From assembly GCF_000747075.1 (NCBI RefSeq), contig NZ_AVCH01000053.1, positions 1-47,661 of the forward strand: 47,661 nucleotides of DNA. Direction: 5' to 3'. The translations under genes and the position numbers were made by a program. Origin of the DNA: Arenimonas malthae CC-JY-1 (GTDB lineage Bacteria > Pseudomonadota > Gammaproteobacteria > Xanthomonadales > Xanthomonadaceae). Shown in pieces: positions 27,615-37,351 of this stretch. Numbering within the stretch: the stretch's first letter is position 1; each line of letters starts with the position of its first letter. The notes under the pieces are model-generated. The model searched no databases. It was given only the letters and a program-made list of their open reading frames with translations, and had not been told where the DNA came from.

Positions 27615-28265
27615 TCAGCGCAGCAGCGGCTCGAGCGCCGGCCACACGTGGTCGCGCAGGCGCGGCTGCGCCTCGGCGACGGGGTGCAGGTTGTCGGCCT
27701 GGAAGGCCTCGCGCTCGGTGGCGATGGGCTCGAGCAGGAAGGGCAGCAGGGCGGCGCCGTGCGCCTTGGCCAGTTCGGCGTAGTTGCGCTCGAAGCCCTG
27801 GGTGTACTGCGGGCCGTAGTTCGGCGGCAGCCGCATGCCCACCAGCAGCACGCGGGCGCCGGCCTGCTTGGCGGCGGTGATCATGCGCTCGAGGTTGGCG
27901 CGGGTCTGGGCCAGGTCCAGGCCGCGCAGGCCGTCATTGGCACCGAGCTCGATCACCACCACGGCCGGCCGGTGCCGGGCCAGTTCCGCGGCGATGCGGC
28001 TGGCGCCGCCGGCGGTGGTTTCGCCGCTGATGCTGGCGTTGGCGACGGTCCAGCCCGGGTGGCTCGTCTGAAGTTTCTTGCCCAGCAGCGCCACCCAGCC
28101 CTGTTCCGGGGCCAGGTTGTAGGCGGCCGAGAGCGAATCGCCCATCACGAGCACCTTGCGTTCGGCGGCCAGGGCCATTGCCGGCGCCAGCGCCACCAGT
28201 GCCATCAGTAGGGCCATGACTCCCCGTTGAACCCCGGTGCGCCATGCTCCATATCGTGTATTCAT
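27615..28265 (-). CDS. tesA: Arylesterase / lysophospholipase L1 (TesA)
   Basis: A 216-residue SGNH-fold esterase/thioesterase of the periplasm. The four blocks are GDSLSAAYN (catalytic S44), the glycine in NASISGETTAGG, GAND in ELGANDGLRG, and the Asp-His pair in DNLHPVAE near the C-terminus. A signal peptide runs to about residue 34 (MALAAERK). The ATG has a GGAGT site 7 nt upstream. It diverges from ybbA with only 34 bp between starts, the arrangement known from E. coli tesA/ybbA-ybbP, so shared control is plausible. Confidence 0.95.
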   Translation of the reverse strand: MNTRYGAWRTGVQRGVMALLMALVALAPAMALAAERKVLVMGDSLSAAYNLAPEQGWVALLGKKLQTSHPGWTVANASISGETTAGGASRIAAELARHRPAVVVIELGANDGLRGLDLAQTRANLERMITAAKQAGARVLLVGMRLPPNYGPQYTQGFERNYAELAKAHGAALLPFLLEPIATEREAFQADNLHPVAEAQPRLRDHVWPALEPLLR

Positions 28266-28299
28266 GCACCCGACTCCTGACCTTTGAATTGAGGACACC

Positions 28300-28997
<698 letters not shown>

Positions 28998-29001
<4 letters not shown>

Positions 29002-31493
29002 AGTGGGCCGGCCTGGCCTGGCGCCAGCTGCGCCGCGACCTGGCGTCGGGCGACGTGCGCATCCTGCTGGCCGCGCTGGTGCTGGCGGTGATGGCGGTGT
29101 GCTCGGTGGGTTTCGTCACCGACCGCGCCGAACGCGCGCTGGCGCTGGAAGCCAACCGCCTGCTCGGCGGCGACGTGGTGCTGCGCGCCGACGAGCCCAT
29201 CGGCGAAGCCCTGCTCGAGGCCGCGCAGGCGCCCGGCCTGGCGCAGGCACAGACACTGTCCTTCGCCACCATGGTGCGCGCGGGCGAATCGCTCAAGCTC
29301 GGCGACCTCAAGGCCATGGGCAAGGGCTTCCCGCTGCGCGGGCGCTTCCGCATCCAGGAACGCGCCGGCGGCCCCGAATCCGATGCACCGGACGTGCCGG
29401 CGCCGGGCACGCTGTGGCTAAGCCGCGCCGGCGCCGACGCGCTGGACGCGAAGGTGGGCGACACCATCGGCATCGGCACCCGCGAGCTGCGCCTCGCCGC
29501 CCTGGTGGTGCAGGAGCCGGACGCCGCGCTCGATTATTTCAACACCGCGCCGCGCGTGTTCATCAACCTCGACGACCTGCCGGCCACCGGCCTGGTGCAG
29601 GAAGGCAGCCGCATCACCTACCGTCTGGTGGTGGCGGGCGAGGCGGGCGCGGTGGAGAAATTCACGGCGTTCGCGCGCGACAACCTCGGCCGCGGCCAGC
29701 GGCTGGAAACCGCCGGCGAGGCGCGCCCGGAGATCCGCCGTGCGCTCGACCGCGCCGACCGTTTCCTCGGCCTCGCCGCGCTCATTTCGGTGGTGCTGGC
29801 GGCGGTGGCGGTGGCCATGGCCGCGCGCCGGCACAGCGCCCGCCACCTGCAGGGATCGGCGGTGATGCGCTGCCTCGGCGCCAGCCAGTCCACGCTGGTC
29901 GGCATCCACGTGGGCGAGTTGCTGCTGCTCGGCCTGCTCGGCAGCGGCATCGGCGTGGCGCTGGCGTTCGGCCTGCAGTGGCTGGTGGCCGATTGGCTGC
30001 AGGAGGCCCTGAAGCTTTCCATTCCCGGTGCCAGCTGGCGCCCGGCGCTGGAAGGCCTGGGCGTGGGCCTGACGGTGCTGCTGGCCTTCGGCGTGCCGCC
30101 GGTGCTGGCCCTGCGCCGGGTGCCGGCGCTGCGCGTGCTGCGCCGCGACCTCGACCCCACCGAACCCAGCGCTTGGGTGGTGGCGGTGGCGGGACTGGCC
30201 GGCCTGGCCGCGCTGCTGTGGTGGAAGGCCGGTTCGGCGACGCTGGGCACGGCCATGCTGGTGGGCATCCTGGCCACCGTGGCGGTGCTGGCGGCGCTGG
30301 CCTGGGCGCTGATCGCGCTGCTGCGCCGGCTGCGTTCGCGCCTGCGCGGGCCCTGGCGCTATGGCCTGGCCAACGTCAGCCGCCGCGCCGGTGCGTCCAT
30401 CGCGCAGGTGTCGTCGCTGGGCCTGGGCCTGATGGCCCTGCTGCTGCTCACCTTCGTGCGCACCGACCTGCTCGACCGCTGGCGCGACGCCATGCCGGCC
30501 GACGCGCCGAACCGCTTCATCATCAACGTGCAGCCCGAGCAGGTGCCGTCGGTGCGCGAATTCCTACAGGGCCAGGGCGTGGCGGAGCCGGAACTGTTCC
30601 CGATGATCCGCGCCCGCCTGAGCGAGGTGAACGGCCAGCCGGCCAGCGGCGCCAATTACGAGGAAGGCAGCCGCGCCCGGCGCATGGCCGAGCGCGAGTT
30701 CAACCTGTCGGTGGCCGAAACGCTGCGCGCGGACAACGTGGTCACCTCGGGTGAATTCTGGACCGGCGTGCCGGCCTCGCCCGAGCTGTCGGTGGAGGAG
30801 GAATTCGCCGAATCCCTGGGCTGGAAGGTCGGCGACGAGGTGGCGTTCGACATCGCCGGCGCGCGCTACTCAGGCCGCATCACCAGCCTGCGCCGCGTGG
30901 ACTGGGAAAGCTTCCGTCCGAACTTCTTCGTGCTCGGCTCGCCCGGTTCGCTCGACGGGTATTCGGGCAGCTTCATCACCGCGGTGAAGGTGGCGCCGGA
31001 GAAGACGCGTTTCACCGCCGAACTGGTGTCGGCCTTCCCGAACCTGTCGGTGATCGACGTGGACGCGGTGCTGGCCCAGGTGCGCGGCACGGTGGAGCAG
31101 GTGTCCACGGTGGTGGAGGCGGTGTTCGCCTTCTCGCTGGTGGCGGGCCTGCTGGTGTTGCTGGCGGCGGTGAGCGCCAGCCAGGACGAGCGCCTGCTCG
31201 AGGGCGGCGTGATGCGCGTGCTGGGCGGCCGCGGCCGCCAGCTGCGGCTGGCGCAGGCCTCCGAATTCGCGGCCATCGGCCTGCTCTCGGGGCTGGTGGC
31301 GGCCATCGCCGCGTCGGTGCTGGCCGGCGTGGTGGCGCGGCAGGTGTTCGAACTGCCGTGGAGCCCGGACTGGGCACTGGCGGCCACCGGCGGCGCGGCG
31401 GGCATGCTGGCCGCGCTGGTGGCGGGCATGTGGGCGACGCGGCGGGTGGTGAACGCGCCGCCGTCGGTGACGCTGCGCGAACTGCAGTCCTGA
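28998..31493 (+). CDS. ybbP: FtsX-type ABC permease YbbP
   Basis: An 831-residue permease, normal for YbbP (about 800). An N-terminal helix (ILLAALVLAVMAVCSVGFVTDRAERAL) leads to a large extracytoplasmic domain. A first FtsX group (FLGLAALISVVLAAVAVAMAARR with the loop CLGASQSTLVGIHVGELL) is followed by middle helices, a second periplasmic domain (about 500-690) and a final FtsX group (AFSLVAGLLVLLAAVSASQDERLLEGGVMRVLG split over about 705-735). It overlaps ybbA by 4 bp and is predicted to be its partner in the inner membrane. Its stop lies 3 bp from that of the convergent DUF456 gene. Confidence 0.94.
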
Positions 31494-31496
31494 GGT

Positions 31497-31985
31497 TCAG
31501 TCGACCAGCAGCGCCAGGCCGAACAGCGCGAGCATGGCGAAGGCCAGCCCGAGCTTGAAGATGGCGCCAAGCAGCAGGCCGACCCAGGTGCCGAAGCCAA
31601 TCTTCGAGGCGTGTTTCCACTCGCGGCCGTGCGCCACTTCGCCCAGCGCGGCGCCCAGGAAGGGCCCGGCCACCAGGCCGGGCAGCCCGAAGAAGATGCC
31701 GACGAAACCGCCGACGCCGGCGCCGAACACGCCCTTGTTCGACGCGCCCACGCGGCGCGCGCCGGCGATGCTGGCCAGCAGGTCCACGGCGATCGACAGC
31801 AGCACCAGCACGCCGAGCACGGCCAGCGTCCAGCCGCCGATGTGCTGGAAGCCGCCGGCCCAGGCGGCCAGCACCATGCCCGCGTACATCACGGGCAAGC
31901 CCGGCAGCACGGGCAGGATCGTACCCAGCAGGCCCACGACGATGAGCGCGCCGGCCACCACGTAGTAGGTCGTGATCAGGTCCAT
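31497..31985 (-). CDS. DUF456 family integral membrane protein
   Basis: A 162-residue, highly hydrophobic protein of the DUF456 family. The two-fold glycine-rich layout is visible: IVVGLLGTILPVLPGLPVMYAGM (about 15-37) and GVGGFVGIFFGLPGLVAGPFLGA (about 90-112) are probably duplicated re-entrant or helical units. The signature LPGLP occurs in the first and LPGLV in the second. Five or so membrane segments are expected. The function is not known. It lies downstream of the fasciclin gene on the minus strand, separated by a hairpin terminator. Confidence 0.9.
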   Translation of the reverse strand: MDLITTYYVVAGALIVVGLLGTILPVLPGLPVMYAGMVLAAWAGGFQHIGGWTLAVLGVLVLLSIAVDLLASIAGARRVGASNKGVFGAGVGGFVGIFFGLPGLVAGPFLGAALGEVAHGREWKHASKIGFGTWVGLLLGAIFKLGLAFAMLALFGLALLVD

Positions 31986-32004
31986 GGCCGGAGCATAACA
32001 AGCA

Positions 32005-32028
32005 GACGGCCCGCCGAAGCGGGCCGTC
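32005..32028 (-). terminator. Hairpin terminator between the fasciclin and DUF456 genes
   Basis: GACGGCCCGC (32005-32014) and GCGGGCCGTC (32019-32028) form a perfect 10-bp stem with loop CGAA. On the minus strand it is followed by TGCTTGTT, a weak T run. Confidence 0.7.
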
Positions 32029-32051
32029 CTGGGAACGCAGGGAGCGGGGGA

Positions 32052-32555
32052 TCAGTCCGGCAGGATGACGGTGTCGATGACGTGGATCACCCCATTGCTG
32101 GCGGCGATGTCGGTGGCGGTGACGGTGGCGTTGTCCACCTTCACGGTGCTGCCTTCCACGGTGATGTCGGCGGCCTGCCCGTTGACGGTGGTGGCGGTGT
32201 CGAGCTTGACCACGTCGGCGGCCTTCACCTTACCGGCGACCACGTGGTAGGTCAGGATGGCGACGAGCTTGTCCTTGTTCTCGGGCTTGAGCAGGTCCTC
32301 GAGGGTGCCGGCCGGCAGCTTGGCGAACGCGTCGTCGGTGGGCGCGAACACGGTGAACGGGCCTTCGCCGCTGAGCGTCTCGACCAGGCCGGCGGCCTTG
32401 ACCGCGGCGACCAGGGTTTCGAAGTCGGCGTTGCCGGCGGCGACGTCGACGATGGTGCCGGCCGGCTTGGCCTCGTTGTGGTGGCCGGCGAGGGCCGGGG
32501 TGGCGACGACGCCGGAGATCAGCAGGGCGAGCAGGGACTTGCGCAGCAGGGTCAT
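32052..32555 (-). CDS. Secreted fasciclin (FAS1) domain protein
   Basis: A 167-residue secreted protein with a signal peptide (about 1-23, ATPALAG) and one FAS1 domain. The H1 motif [22 protein letters not shown] is present in two adjoining pieces (about 67-88). The YH motif region is [17 protein letters not shown] (about 100-116), and the H2 motif is [13 protein letters not shown] at the C-terminus. Single FAS1 proteins are generally adhesive or surface proteins; a specific partner is not known. A GGAGAAACCC ribosome-binding site precedes the ATG. It diverges from the alpha/beta hydrolase gene. Confidence 0.94.
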   Translation of the reverse strand: MTLLRKSLLALLISGVVATPALAGHHNEAKPAGTIVDVAAGNADFETLVAAVKAAGLVETLSGEGPFTVFAPTDDAFAKLPAGTLEDLLKPENKDKLVAILTYHVVAGKVKAADVVKLDTATTVNGQAADITVEGSTVKVDNATVTATDIAASNGVIHVIDTVILPD

Positions 32556-32731
32556 GGGTTTCTCCTGGGTTGGGTGCCGGGGGAGAGGGCACCGGCGCAG
32601 CATTGCGCGCGGCGTGTCGTGGCGAGGTCGCGGCGGCGTCAACCGTGCGTCGCGACCACGTGCAGGTGGCGTGATTCGCCCTGCCGCCGGCGCGGCGCGC
32701 CCGTTATGCTTTCGCTCCCACCGTTGCCGGC

Positions 32732-33574
32732 ATGGCCATGCTTCCCGTCGAAACCCCGCTCGTCGCCGCCGATGGCCATCGTTTCCCGCTGCGCGTGTTT
32801 TCGCCGCCCGGCGCACGCGCGGGGCTGCTGTGGGTTCCCGCGCTGGGCGTGCCCGCGCAGAAGTATGACCGCTTCGCCGCGACGCTGGCGCAGGCGGGCG
32901 TGGCGGTGGCGGTGCACGAGTGGCGCGGCATCGGCGGCAGCGCGCTGCGGGCCCGGCGTGGCGTGGACTGGGGTTATGCCGAATTGCTCGGCCAGGACCT
33001 GCCGGCCAGCGTGGCCGCGCTCGACCCCGCGCTGCGCTGGCGCTTCGGCGGGCACAGCCTGGGCGGCCAGTTCGCCGCGATGGCCGCGGCGCTGTCGCCC
33101 GCGCGCTGCGCCGGCCTGGTCCTGGTCGCCACCGGCGTGCCGGACGCGCGCACCTTCCCGGCCTGGGAGCGCGTGCTGATCTCGGCGTTCGCGCGCCTGC
33201 TGCCGCCGCTGACGCGGGCGGCGGGTTATTACCCCGGCCATCGCCTCGGGTTCGCCGGCCGCGAGGCGGGCCAGCTGATGCGCGACTGGGCCAGCACCGT
33301 GCGTACCGGCGTTTACTCCGGTTACGGCACCGGGCGTCCGCTGGAGGCGCGTTTGCGCGAGCTGGCGGTGCCGGTGCTGGCGCTGCGCTTCCTGCACGAC
33401 TGGTTCGTGCCCGAGGCCTCGCTGCAGGGGCTGGTGGCCAAGCTGGGCGCGGGCCCACGCCGGTGGGAGCTGTTCGACGACGCGCGGCTCGGCGCCCGGT
33501 CCGACCACTTCCGCTGGATGCGCGAACCCGGCGCCGTGGCGCCGGTGGTCGCGGAGTGGCTGCTCAGCCCTTGA
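32732..33574 (+). CDS. Alpha/beta hydrolase family protein
   Basis: A 280-residue alpha/beta hydrolase. The nucleophile elbow is [10 protein letters not shown] (S at about 107), and the oxyanion/early motif is [21 protein letters not shown] (two pieces, about 33-53). The strand with [19 protein letters not shown] probably holds the catalytic aspartate (HD), and the final SDHFRW supplies the histidine. The YdjP/YheT-like form suggests esterase or lipase-like action on an unknown substrate in the cytoplasm. A TATGCT -10-like element is at 32705-32710. A second in-frame ATG two codons later is possible. Its last 11 bp overlap the convergent cytochrome gene. Confidence 0.88.
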   Translation: MAMLPVETPLVAADGHRFPLRVFSPPGARAGLLWVPALGVPAQKYDRFAATLAQAGVAVAVHEWRGIGGSALRARRGVDWGYAELLGQDLPASVAALDPALRWRFGGHSLGGQFAAMAAALSPARCAGLVLVATGVPDARTFPAWERVLISAFARLLPPLTRAAGYYPGHRLGFAGREAGQLMRDWASTVRTGVYSGYGTGRPLEARLRELAVPVLALRFLHDWFVPEASLQGLVAKLGAGPRRWELFDDARLGARSDHFRWMREPGAVAPVVAEWLLSP

Positions 33575-33962
33575 AGTCGCGGTGGCAGGCCTGGCAGCCG
33601 TTCTGGATGCGGTTGATGGCCACGCCCGCGGCGGCGCAGTCGGCCGGCGGCGTCGCCAGCGCGGCGTCGAGCGAAGCGCGCAGCACGGTGGAATGCTGGG
33701 TGAAGCGCTCGTCGTCCTGGGTGGGCAGGAAGGCCGGCTCGAGGTCGTTGGCCAGGTGGCGCAGCGACTGCAGGCGCGGGGTCAGGTCAGTGGCGGCGCA
33801 GCGGTTCTGCTTGAGCGACTGGTCCAGGCCCTTCATCTGCGCCGACATCACGGCCATCACGCCGTTGGGGTAGGCCGTGCCCTGGCGCAGGGCGTTCATG
33901 GCGATGAGGGTGGCGGCGGCGCCGACGAACAGGCCGACCAGGACCAGGATCAGGGAACGCAT
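33564..33962 (-). CDS. Membrane-anchored cytochrome c'-like protein
   Basis: A 132-residue protein. A single N-terminal hydrophobic helix (3-23) looks like an uncleaved anchor or signal. The rest is helical and ends in CQACHRDF (C123-x-x-C126-H127), one heme c attachment site five residues from the C-terminus. This is the topology of cytochrome c'/c-556 four-helix-bundle proteins. Cysteines 55 and 109 could form a disulfide. The expected role is periplasmic electron transfer or gas-ligand binding. A GGAG site precedes the ATG at 33962. Terminal 11 bp overlap the alpha/beta hydrolase gene on the other strand. Confidence 0.8.
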   Translation of the reverse strand: MRSLILVLVGLFVGAAATLIAMNALRQGTAYPNGVMAVMSAQMKGLDQSLKQNRCAATDLTPRLQSLRHLANDLEPAFLPTQDDERFTQHSTVLRASLDAALATPPADCAAAGVAINRIQNGCQACHRDFKG

Positions 33963-33978
33963 GCACGGGCTCCGGGCG

Positions 33979-34014
33979 AAAAAAGACCGCCGCGACGATA
34001 GCACGGCGGTCTTT
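33979..34014 (-). terminator. Rho-independent terminator after the glycine-zipper lipoprotein gene
   Basis: AAAGACCGCCG (33982-33992) pairs with CGGCGGTCTTT (34004-34014). Read on the minus strand it ends in six T. It stops the transcript of the gene at 34029-34493. Confidence 0.92.
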
Positions 34015-34028
34015 CGCGGGCAGCAGGC

Positions 34029-34493
34029 TCAGCGCAGCGGGATGATGCGGGTGCCGTCCACGCGCACGTAGGCGCCCTCGCGGATGCCGTTGCCCAGGCT
34101 GTTGCGGTTGATCACCACGAGGCGGCCGTCGTCCATGCGCACGTGCACGTCGTAGGTCTGCTCGTTGACCTTGTTCTCGATGGCGTTGCCGGCCACCGCG
34201 CCGGCGACGGCGCCGGCCACCGTGGCGGTGTTCTTGTTGCCCTGGCTGCCGTGCTTGGGGATCTCGCGCGCGGCCACGGCACCGACGATGCCGCCCAGGA
34301 TGGCGCCGGTGCGGCTGTTTTCGCGGGCGCCGTAGACCACCTCGATGCGCTCGACGCGGCCACAGTCGTAACAGCGCCGCGGCTCGGAATAACCGTAGCC
34401 ACGGTCGTAGCCGTAACCCGACGAGCGCGGCTGGCTGGCGCAGGCGGACAGGGTGAGGGCGAGGGCGGCGGCGATCAGCAGGGGGGTCTTCAT
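34029..34493 (-). CDS. Glycine-zipper 2TM-domain lipoprotein (SlyB-like)
   Basis: A 154-residue lipoprotein with lipobox LSAC (15-18), so the mature end is C18. A short Tyr/Gly-rich stretch (SSGYGYDRGYGYSE) and two cysteines (CYDC) follow. A glycine-zipper hairpin is seen at about 65-105 (AILGGIVGAVAAREIP and ATVAGAVAGAVAGNAIENK). The C-terminal domain is VHVRMDDGRLVVINRNS ... IREGAYVRVDGTRIIPL, as in SlyB/Pcp outer-membrane lipoproteins. It is probably an outer-membrane structural protein. It diverges from tcdA and is ended by a clear terminator. A second glycine-zipper gene lies 2 kb away. Confidence 0.9.
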   Translation of the reverse strand: MKTPLLIAAALALTLSACASQPRSSGYGYDRGYGYSEPRRCYDCGRVERIEVVYGARENSRTGAILGGIVGAVAAREIPKHGSQGNKNTATVAGAVAGAVAGNAIENKVNEQTYDVHVRMDDGRLVVINRNSLGNGIREGAYVRVDGTRIIPLR

Positions 34494-34569
34494 GGCGATC
34501 TCCTGGGGACGGGAACTCGCGTCCGAACCTAGGCGCCCGCACCTGAACTCCCGCCGACCGGGCGACGGG

Positions 34570-34575
34570 TAGAAT
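34570..34575 (+). promoter_or_regulatory. -10-like element for a leaderless tcdA transcript
   Basis: TAGAAT six nt upstream of the tcdA ATG, the same spacing as at uup. The -35 is unclear. Confidence 0.4.
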
Positions 34576-34581
34576 GGCGCC

Positions 34582-35367
34582 ATGGTTTCTTCCCGATTCG
34601 CCGGCATCGACCGGCTTTATGGCCGCGGCGCGGCGCAGCGGCTGGCCCGGGCGCAGGTCTGCGTCGTCGGCCTGGGCGGCGTGGGTTCCTGGGCGGTGGA
34701 ATCGCTGGCGCGCAGCGGCGTGGGCCGGCTGGTGCTGGTCGACGCCGACGAGGTCTGCGTCAGCAACACCAACCGCCAGCTGCACGCGCTCGAGGGCCAG
34801 TTCGGCCGCAACAAGGGCGAGGTGCTGGCCGAGCGCTGCCGCGCCATCAACCCCGGCATCGAGGTCGAGGTGGTGCCGCAGTTCCTGGTGTCGGCCAACC
34901 TCGAAACGCTGCTCGACCGCGGCCACGACGTCGTGCTCGACGCCTGCGACAGCCTGAAAAGCAAGCTCGAGATGGTCGCCTGGTGCCGCCGCCGGAAGCT
35001 GCCGCTGGTGGTCTGCGGTTCGGCCGGCGGCCGCACCGACCCCACCCTGGTGCGCGTGCGCGACCTCTCGCGCACCGAACACGACGCCATGCTGGCCCTG
35101 GTGCGCAAGCGCCTGCGCGCCGACTTCAACTTCCCGCGCAACCCGGACCGATACTTCGGCGTGCCGGCGGTTTACTCGCTGGAAAACGTGAAATACCCGC
35201 AGGCCGACGGCAGCGTTTGCGGCGTGCGGCCGCAGGTGGGCGCCGATGCGGCGCTCAAGCTCGACTGCGGCGCCGGTCTGGGCGCGGCCACGCACGTCAC
35301 CGGCACCTTCGGTTTCGCGATGGCGGGCAAGGCGTTGGAGCTCATCCTCAAGGCCAGGGCGGGCTGA
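34582..35367 (+). CDS. tcdA: tRNA cyclic N6-threonylcarbamoyladenosine synthase TcdA
   Basis: A 261-residue E1-like enzyme that cyclises t6A37 of tRNAs in an ATP-dependent reaction. The nucleotide-binding motif GLGGVGSWAVESLARSGVG (about 31-49) is followed by LVLVDADEVCVSNTNRQ, the magnesium/ATP site of ubiquitin-E1/ThiF-like folds. The segment VVLDACDSLKSKLEMV and the end GTFGFAMAGKALELIL are typical of TcdA/CsdL rather than ThiF or MoeB. Zn-binding CxxC pairs of ThiF/MoeB are absent. It converges on the TatD gene, 18 bp apart. Confidence 0.95.
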   Translation: MVSSRFAGIDRLYGRGAAQRLARAQVCVVGLGGVGSWAVESLARSGVGRLVLVDADEVCVSNTNRQLHALEGQFGRNKGEVLAERCRAINPGIEVEVVPQFLVSANLETLLDRGHDVVLDACDSLKSKLEMVAWCRRRKLPLVVCGSAGGRTDPTLVRVRDLSRTEHDAMLALVRKRLRADFNFPRNPDRYFGVPAVYSLENVKYPQADGSVCGVRPQVGADAALKLDCGAGLGAATHVTGTFGFAMAGKALELILKARAG

Positions 35368-35385
35368 GGCCCGGCCGGGCGTTCG

Positions 35386-36147
35386 CTAGCCGAACAGGCG
35401 TTCGGCGTTGGCGGCCGTCGCGGCAGCCACGGATTCCGGCGTTTCGCCGCGCAATGCGGCCACCGCGGCCAGCACGTTCGGCAGGCGGGCGGGTTCGTTG
35501 CGCTCGCCGCGGTGGGCGGCGTCGGGCTGGTCCGGCGCGTCGGTTTCCAGCAGCAGCCATTCGATCGGCATCGTCGCCACGGTGCGGCGCAGGCGCCGGG
35601 CGCGCTCGAAGGTGACCGGGCCGCCGATGCCCAGGTGGAAACCCAGGCCGAACAACTGCCGCGCCTGTTCCTCGCTGCCCGACCAGCTGTGCACCACGCC
35701 GCGCAGGCCGCCGATCCGCCGCAGCGAGGCGATCACCTCGTCCACGGCGCGGCGCGCGTGCAGCACCACGGGCAGGTCGAATTCACGCGCCAGTTCCAGC
35801 TGGCGCCGGAAGTACCGGCGCTGCGCCTCCGGGTCCAGGCCCTCGACGAAAAAATCCAGCCCGCATTCGCCCACCGCGGCGGGGCGCTCGCGGGCCAGCC
35901 ATTCGGCCAGCGCGTCGAGGTCTTCGGGCTGGTGGCGGTCGAGGAACATCGGGTGCAGGCCATAGGCCGGGCGCAGGCCCGGGTCGGCCGCGCACAGCGT
36001 CCGGATGGCCGGCCAGCTGGCGCGGTCCACCGCCGGCACCAGTTGCCGGGTGACGCCCGCGGAACGCGCCCGGGCCAGCACGGCGTCGCGATCCGGGTCG
36101 AATTCGGACGCGTCGAGGTGGCAGTGGCTGTCGTACAGCAGGTTCAT
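35386..36147 (-). CDS. TatD-family metal-dependent deoxyribonuclease
   Basis: A 253-residue TIM-barrel hydrolase. Metal ligands and motifs are: DSHCHLD (H8, H10), VGECGLDFF (E at about 93), LHARRAVDEV (H at about 129), HSWSGSEEQ (H at about 153) and LLETDAPDQPD (D at about 204). This full set marks TatD-family 3'-5' exonuclease or DNase enzymes. The DSHCHLDASEFD start matches YjjV/TatD-type members. It is translationally coupled by ATGA to the upstream DUF6116-like gene. Genome-level role: DNA repair or turnover of single-stranded DNA; not shown for this subgroup. Confidence 0.93.
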   Translation of the reverse strand: MNLLYDSHCHLDASEFDPDRDAVLARARSAGVTRQLVPAVDRASWPAIRTLCAADPGLRPAYGLHPMFLDRHQPEDLDALAEWLARERPAAVGECGLDFFVEGLDPEAQRRYFRRQLELAREFDLPVVLHARRAVDEVIASLRRIGGLRGVVHSWSGSEEQARQLFGLGFHLGIGGPVTFERARRLRRTVATMPIEWLLLETDAPDQPDAAHRGERNEPARLPNVLAAVAALRGETPESVAAATAANAERLFG

Positions 36148-36386
36148 TCGCGCCGGGCTTCACCGTCGATGACCTGGCCCTTGGGCCGTGCCGGCGGCTC
36201 GTCCCGGCGCTTCCAGCTGGCCAGCACCAGGGTCGCCAGCGCCGTCACGATCTCGTCGATGAAGGGCAGGGGGTCGAAGGGCCAGAGCCAGCTGACGAGC
36301 ATCAGCACGAGCGTGAGCTTGAACAGGGTGGGGAAGCGCAGCCGGGAGGCGAAGCCGACCAGCGGTCCGGTAAGGGGGTGGGCCAT
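36144..36386 (-). CDS. DUF6116-like small membrane protein
   Basis: An 80-residue protein with the hydrophobic segment LFKLTLVLMLVSWLWPF (about 22-38) and a second (IVTALATLVLASWKRR, about 47-62). The tail is polar (DEPPARPKGQVIDGEARRE). The form resembles the DUF6116 family of small Xanthomonadaceae membrane proteins; I recognise it only by its general look. It is coupled to the tatD-like gene by a 4-bp overlap. A TTGCAGGAGCACGCC site (GGAG) lies before the ATG at 36386. The function is not known. Confidence 0.8.
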   Translation of the reverse strand: MAHPLTGPLVGFASRLRFPTLFKLTLVLMLVSWLWPFDPLPFIDEIVTALATLVLASWKRRDEPPARPKGQVIDGEARRE

Positions 36387-36525
36387 GGCGTGCTCCTGCA
36401 AGGGGCGTGCCGCCGAAGTTAACATGCGGTGATGGCGCCGGCCGCGCTTTCGGTCGCCGTTCAGGCGGCTTGCGCGAGGCTCCATTCGCGTCGGCGGAGA
36501 ACCGCCGCCAAACGAGGACAAGACC

Positions 36526-37209
36526 ATGAACAAGACCGTATTGGCCGTGCTGGCCGGCATGCTCGCGGGTGGCGGCGCCATCGCCGCGTACCAGACGTTC
36601 GCGACGCCGTATGCCGAGGTGGTGTCGTCCACCCCGATCACCGAAAAGGAGCCGATCTACGGCGAGGTGGTGTCTTCCACCGCCATCACCGAGATGCGCA
36701 CCGGCTCCCGCCAGGTGTGCGAGGACCGGGTGGTCGAGAAGCGCCAGCCCGAGCGTTTCGGCGACAAGGACGGCATGGTCGTGGGCGCCGTGGTCGGCGG
36801 CCTGCTGGGCAACCAGGTGGGCGGCGGCGACGGCCGCAAGCTGGCCACCGTGGCCGGCGCCGTGGGCGGCGCCTATGCCGGCCGCGAGATCGACCGCCGC
36901 CACGCCGGCGGCAAGAAGTACACCGAGGTCGAGCAGGTCTGCCAGACCGTGACCGAGCCGCGCGAGGAAATCGTCGGTTACGACGTGACCTACCGCAGCG
37001 AGGGCGAACTGGGCAGCGTCCGGGTCGAGTCCAAGCCGGGCGACCAGGTCCTGCTGGGCGAACGCGACAAGATCGTCGGCTACGACGTGACCTGGCGCTA
37101 CGAGGGCCAGACCGGCAGCCTGGTGATGGCCGAGGACCCGGGCGACCGCCTGCCGGTGGAGGACGGCGTGATCGCCGTCGCCGGCGCCGGGACCCCGCCC
37201 AAGGGCTGA
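36526..37209 (+). CDS. Glycine-zipper 2TM-domain protein with repeated flanks
   Basis: A 227-residue exported protein. An N-terminal hydrophobic segment (VLAVLAGMLAGGGAIAAYQ, 5-23) is a signal or anchor. Two copies of EVVSSTxIT (31-39 and 47-55) follow, then CEDRVVEKRQPERF. The glycine zipper lies at about 84-119 (VVGAVVGGLLGNQVGGGDG and LATVAGAVGGAYAGREIDR). The C-terminal part holds two copies of IVGYDVTxRxEG (165-176 and 184-195). The zipper end resembles that of the lipoprotein at 34029-34493. It probably sits at the outer membrane. AACGAGGAC is the ribosome-binding site. It is followed by a strong terminator. Confidence 0.88.
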   Translation: MNKTVLAVLAGMLAGGGAIAAYQTFATPYAEVVSSTPITEKEPIYGEVVSSTAITEMRTGSRQVCEDRVVEKRQPERFGDKDGMVVGAVVGGLLGNQVGGGDGRKLATVAGAVGGAYAGREIDRRHAGGKKYTEVEQVCQTVTEPREEIVGYDVTYRSEGELGSVRVESKPGDQVLLGERDKIVGYDVTWRYEGQTGSLVMAEDPGDRLPVEDGVIAVAGAGTPPKG

Positions 37210-37239
37210 CGCGCCTCCTCCCCCCGCGTCGCCCCCGGA

Positions 37240-37267
37240 GGGCCGGCCGCAAGGCCGGCCCTTCTTC
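37240..37267 (+). terminator. Rho-independent terminator after the glycine-zipper gene
   Basis: GGGCCGGCC (37240-37248), loop GCAA, GGCCGGCCC (37253-37261), then TTCTTC. A compact tetraloop hairpin. Confidence 0.85.
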
Positions 37268-37351
37268 ATTGGGCTGACTGCCGACGGACTGCCGGCCGGC
37301 CGGGGAACCGGCTAAAATCCCGGTTTTCCCGTCCAGCGAAAACCCCAAGCC

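Noticed and set aside
35369-35380. GCCCGGCCGGGC palindrome between tcdA and the TatD gene as a terminator
   Set aside because: It has no loop and no T run; it is only a short GC palindrome.
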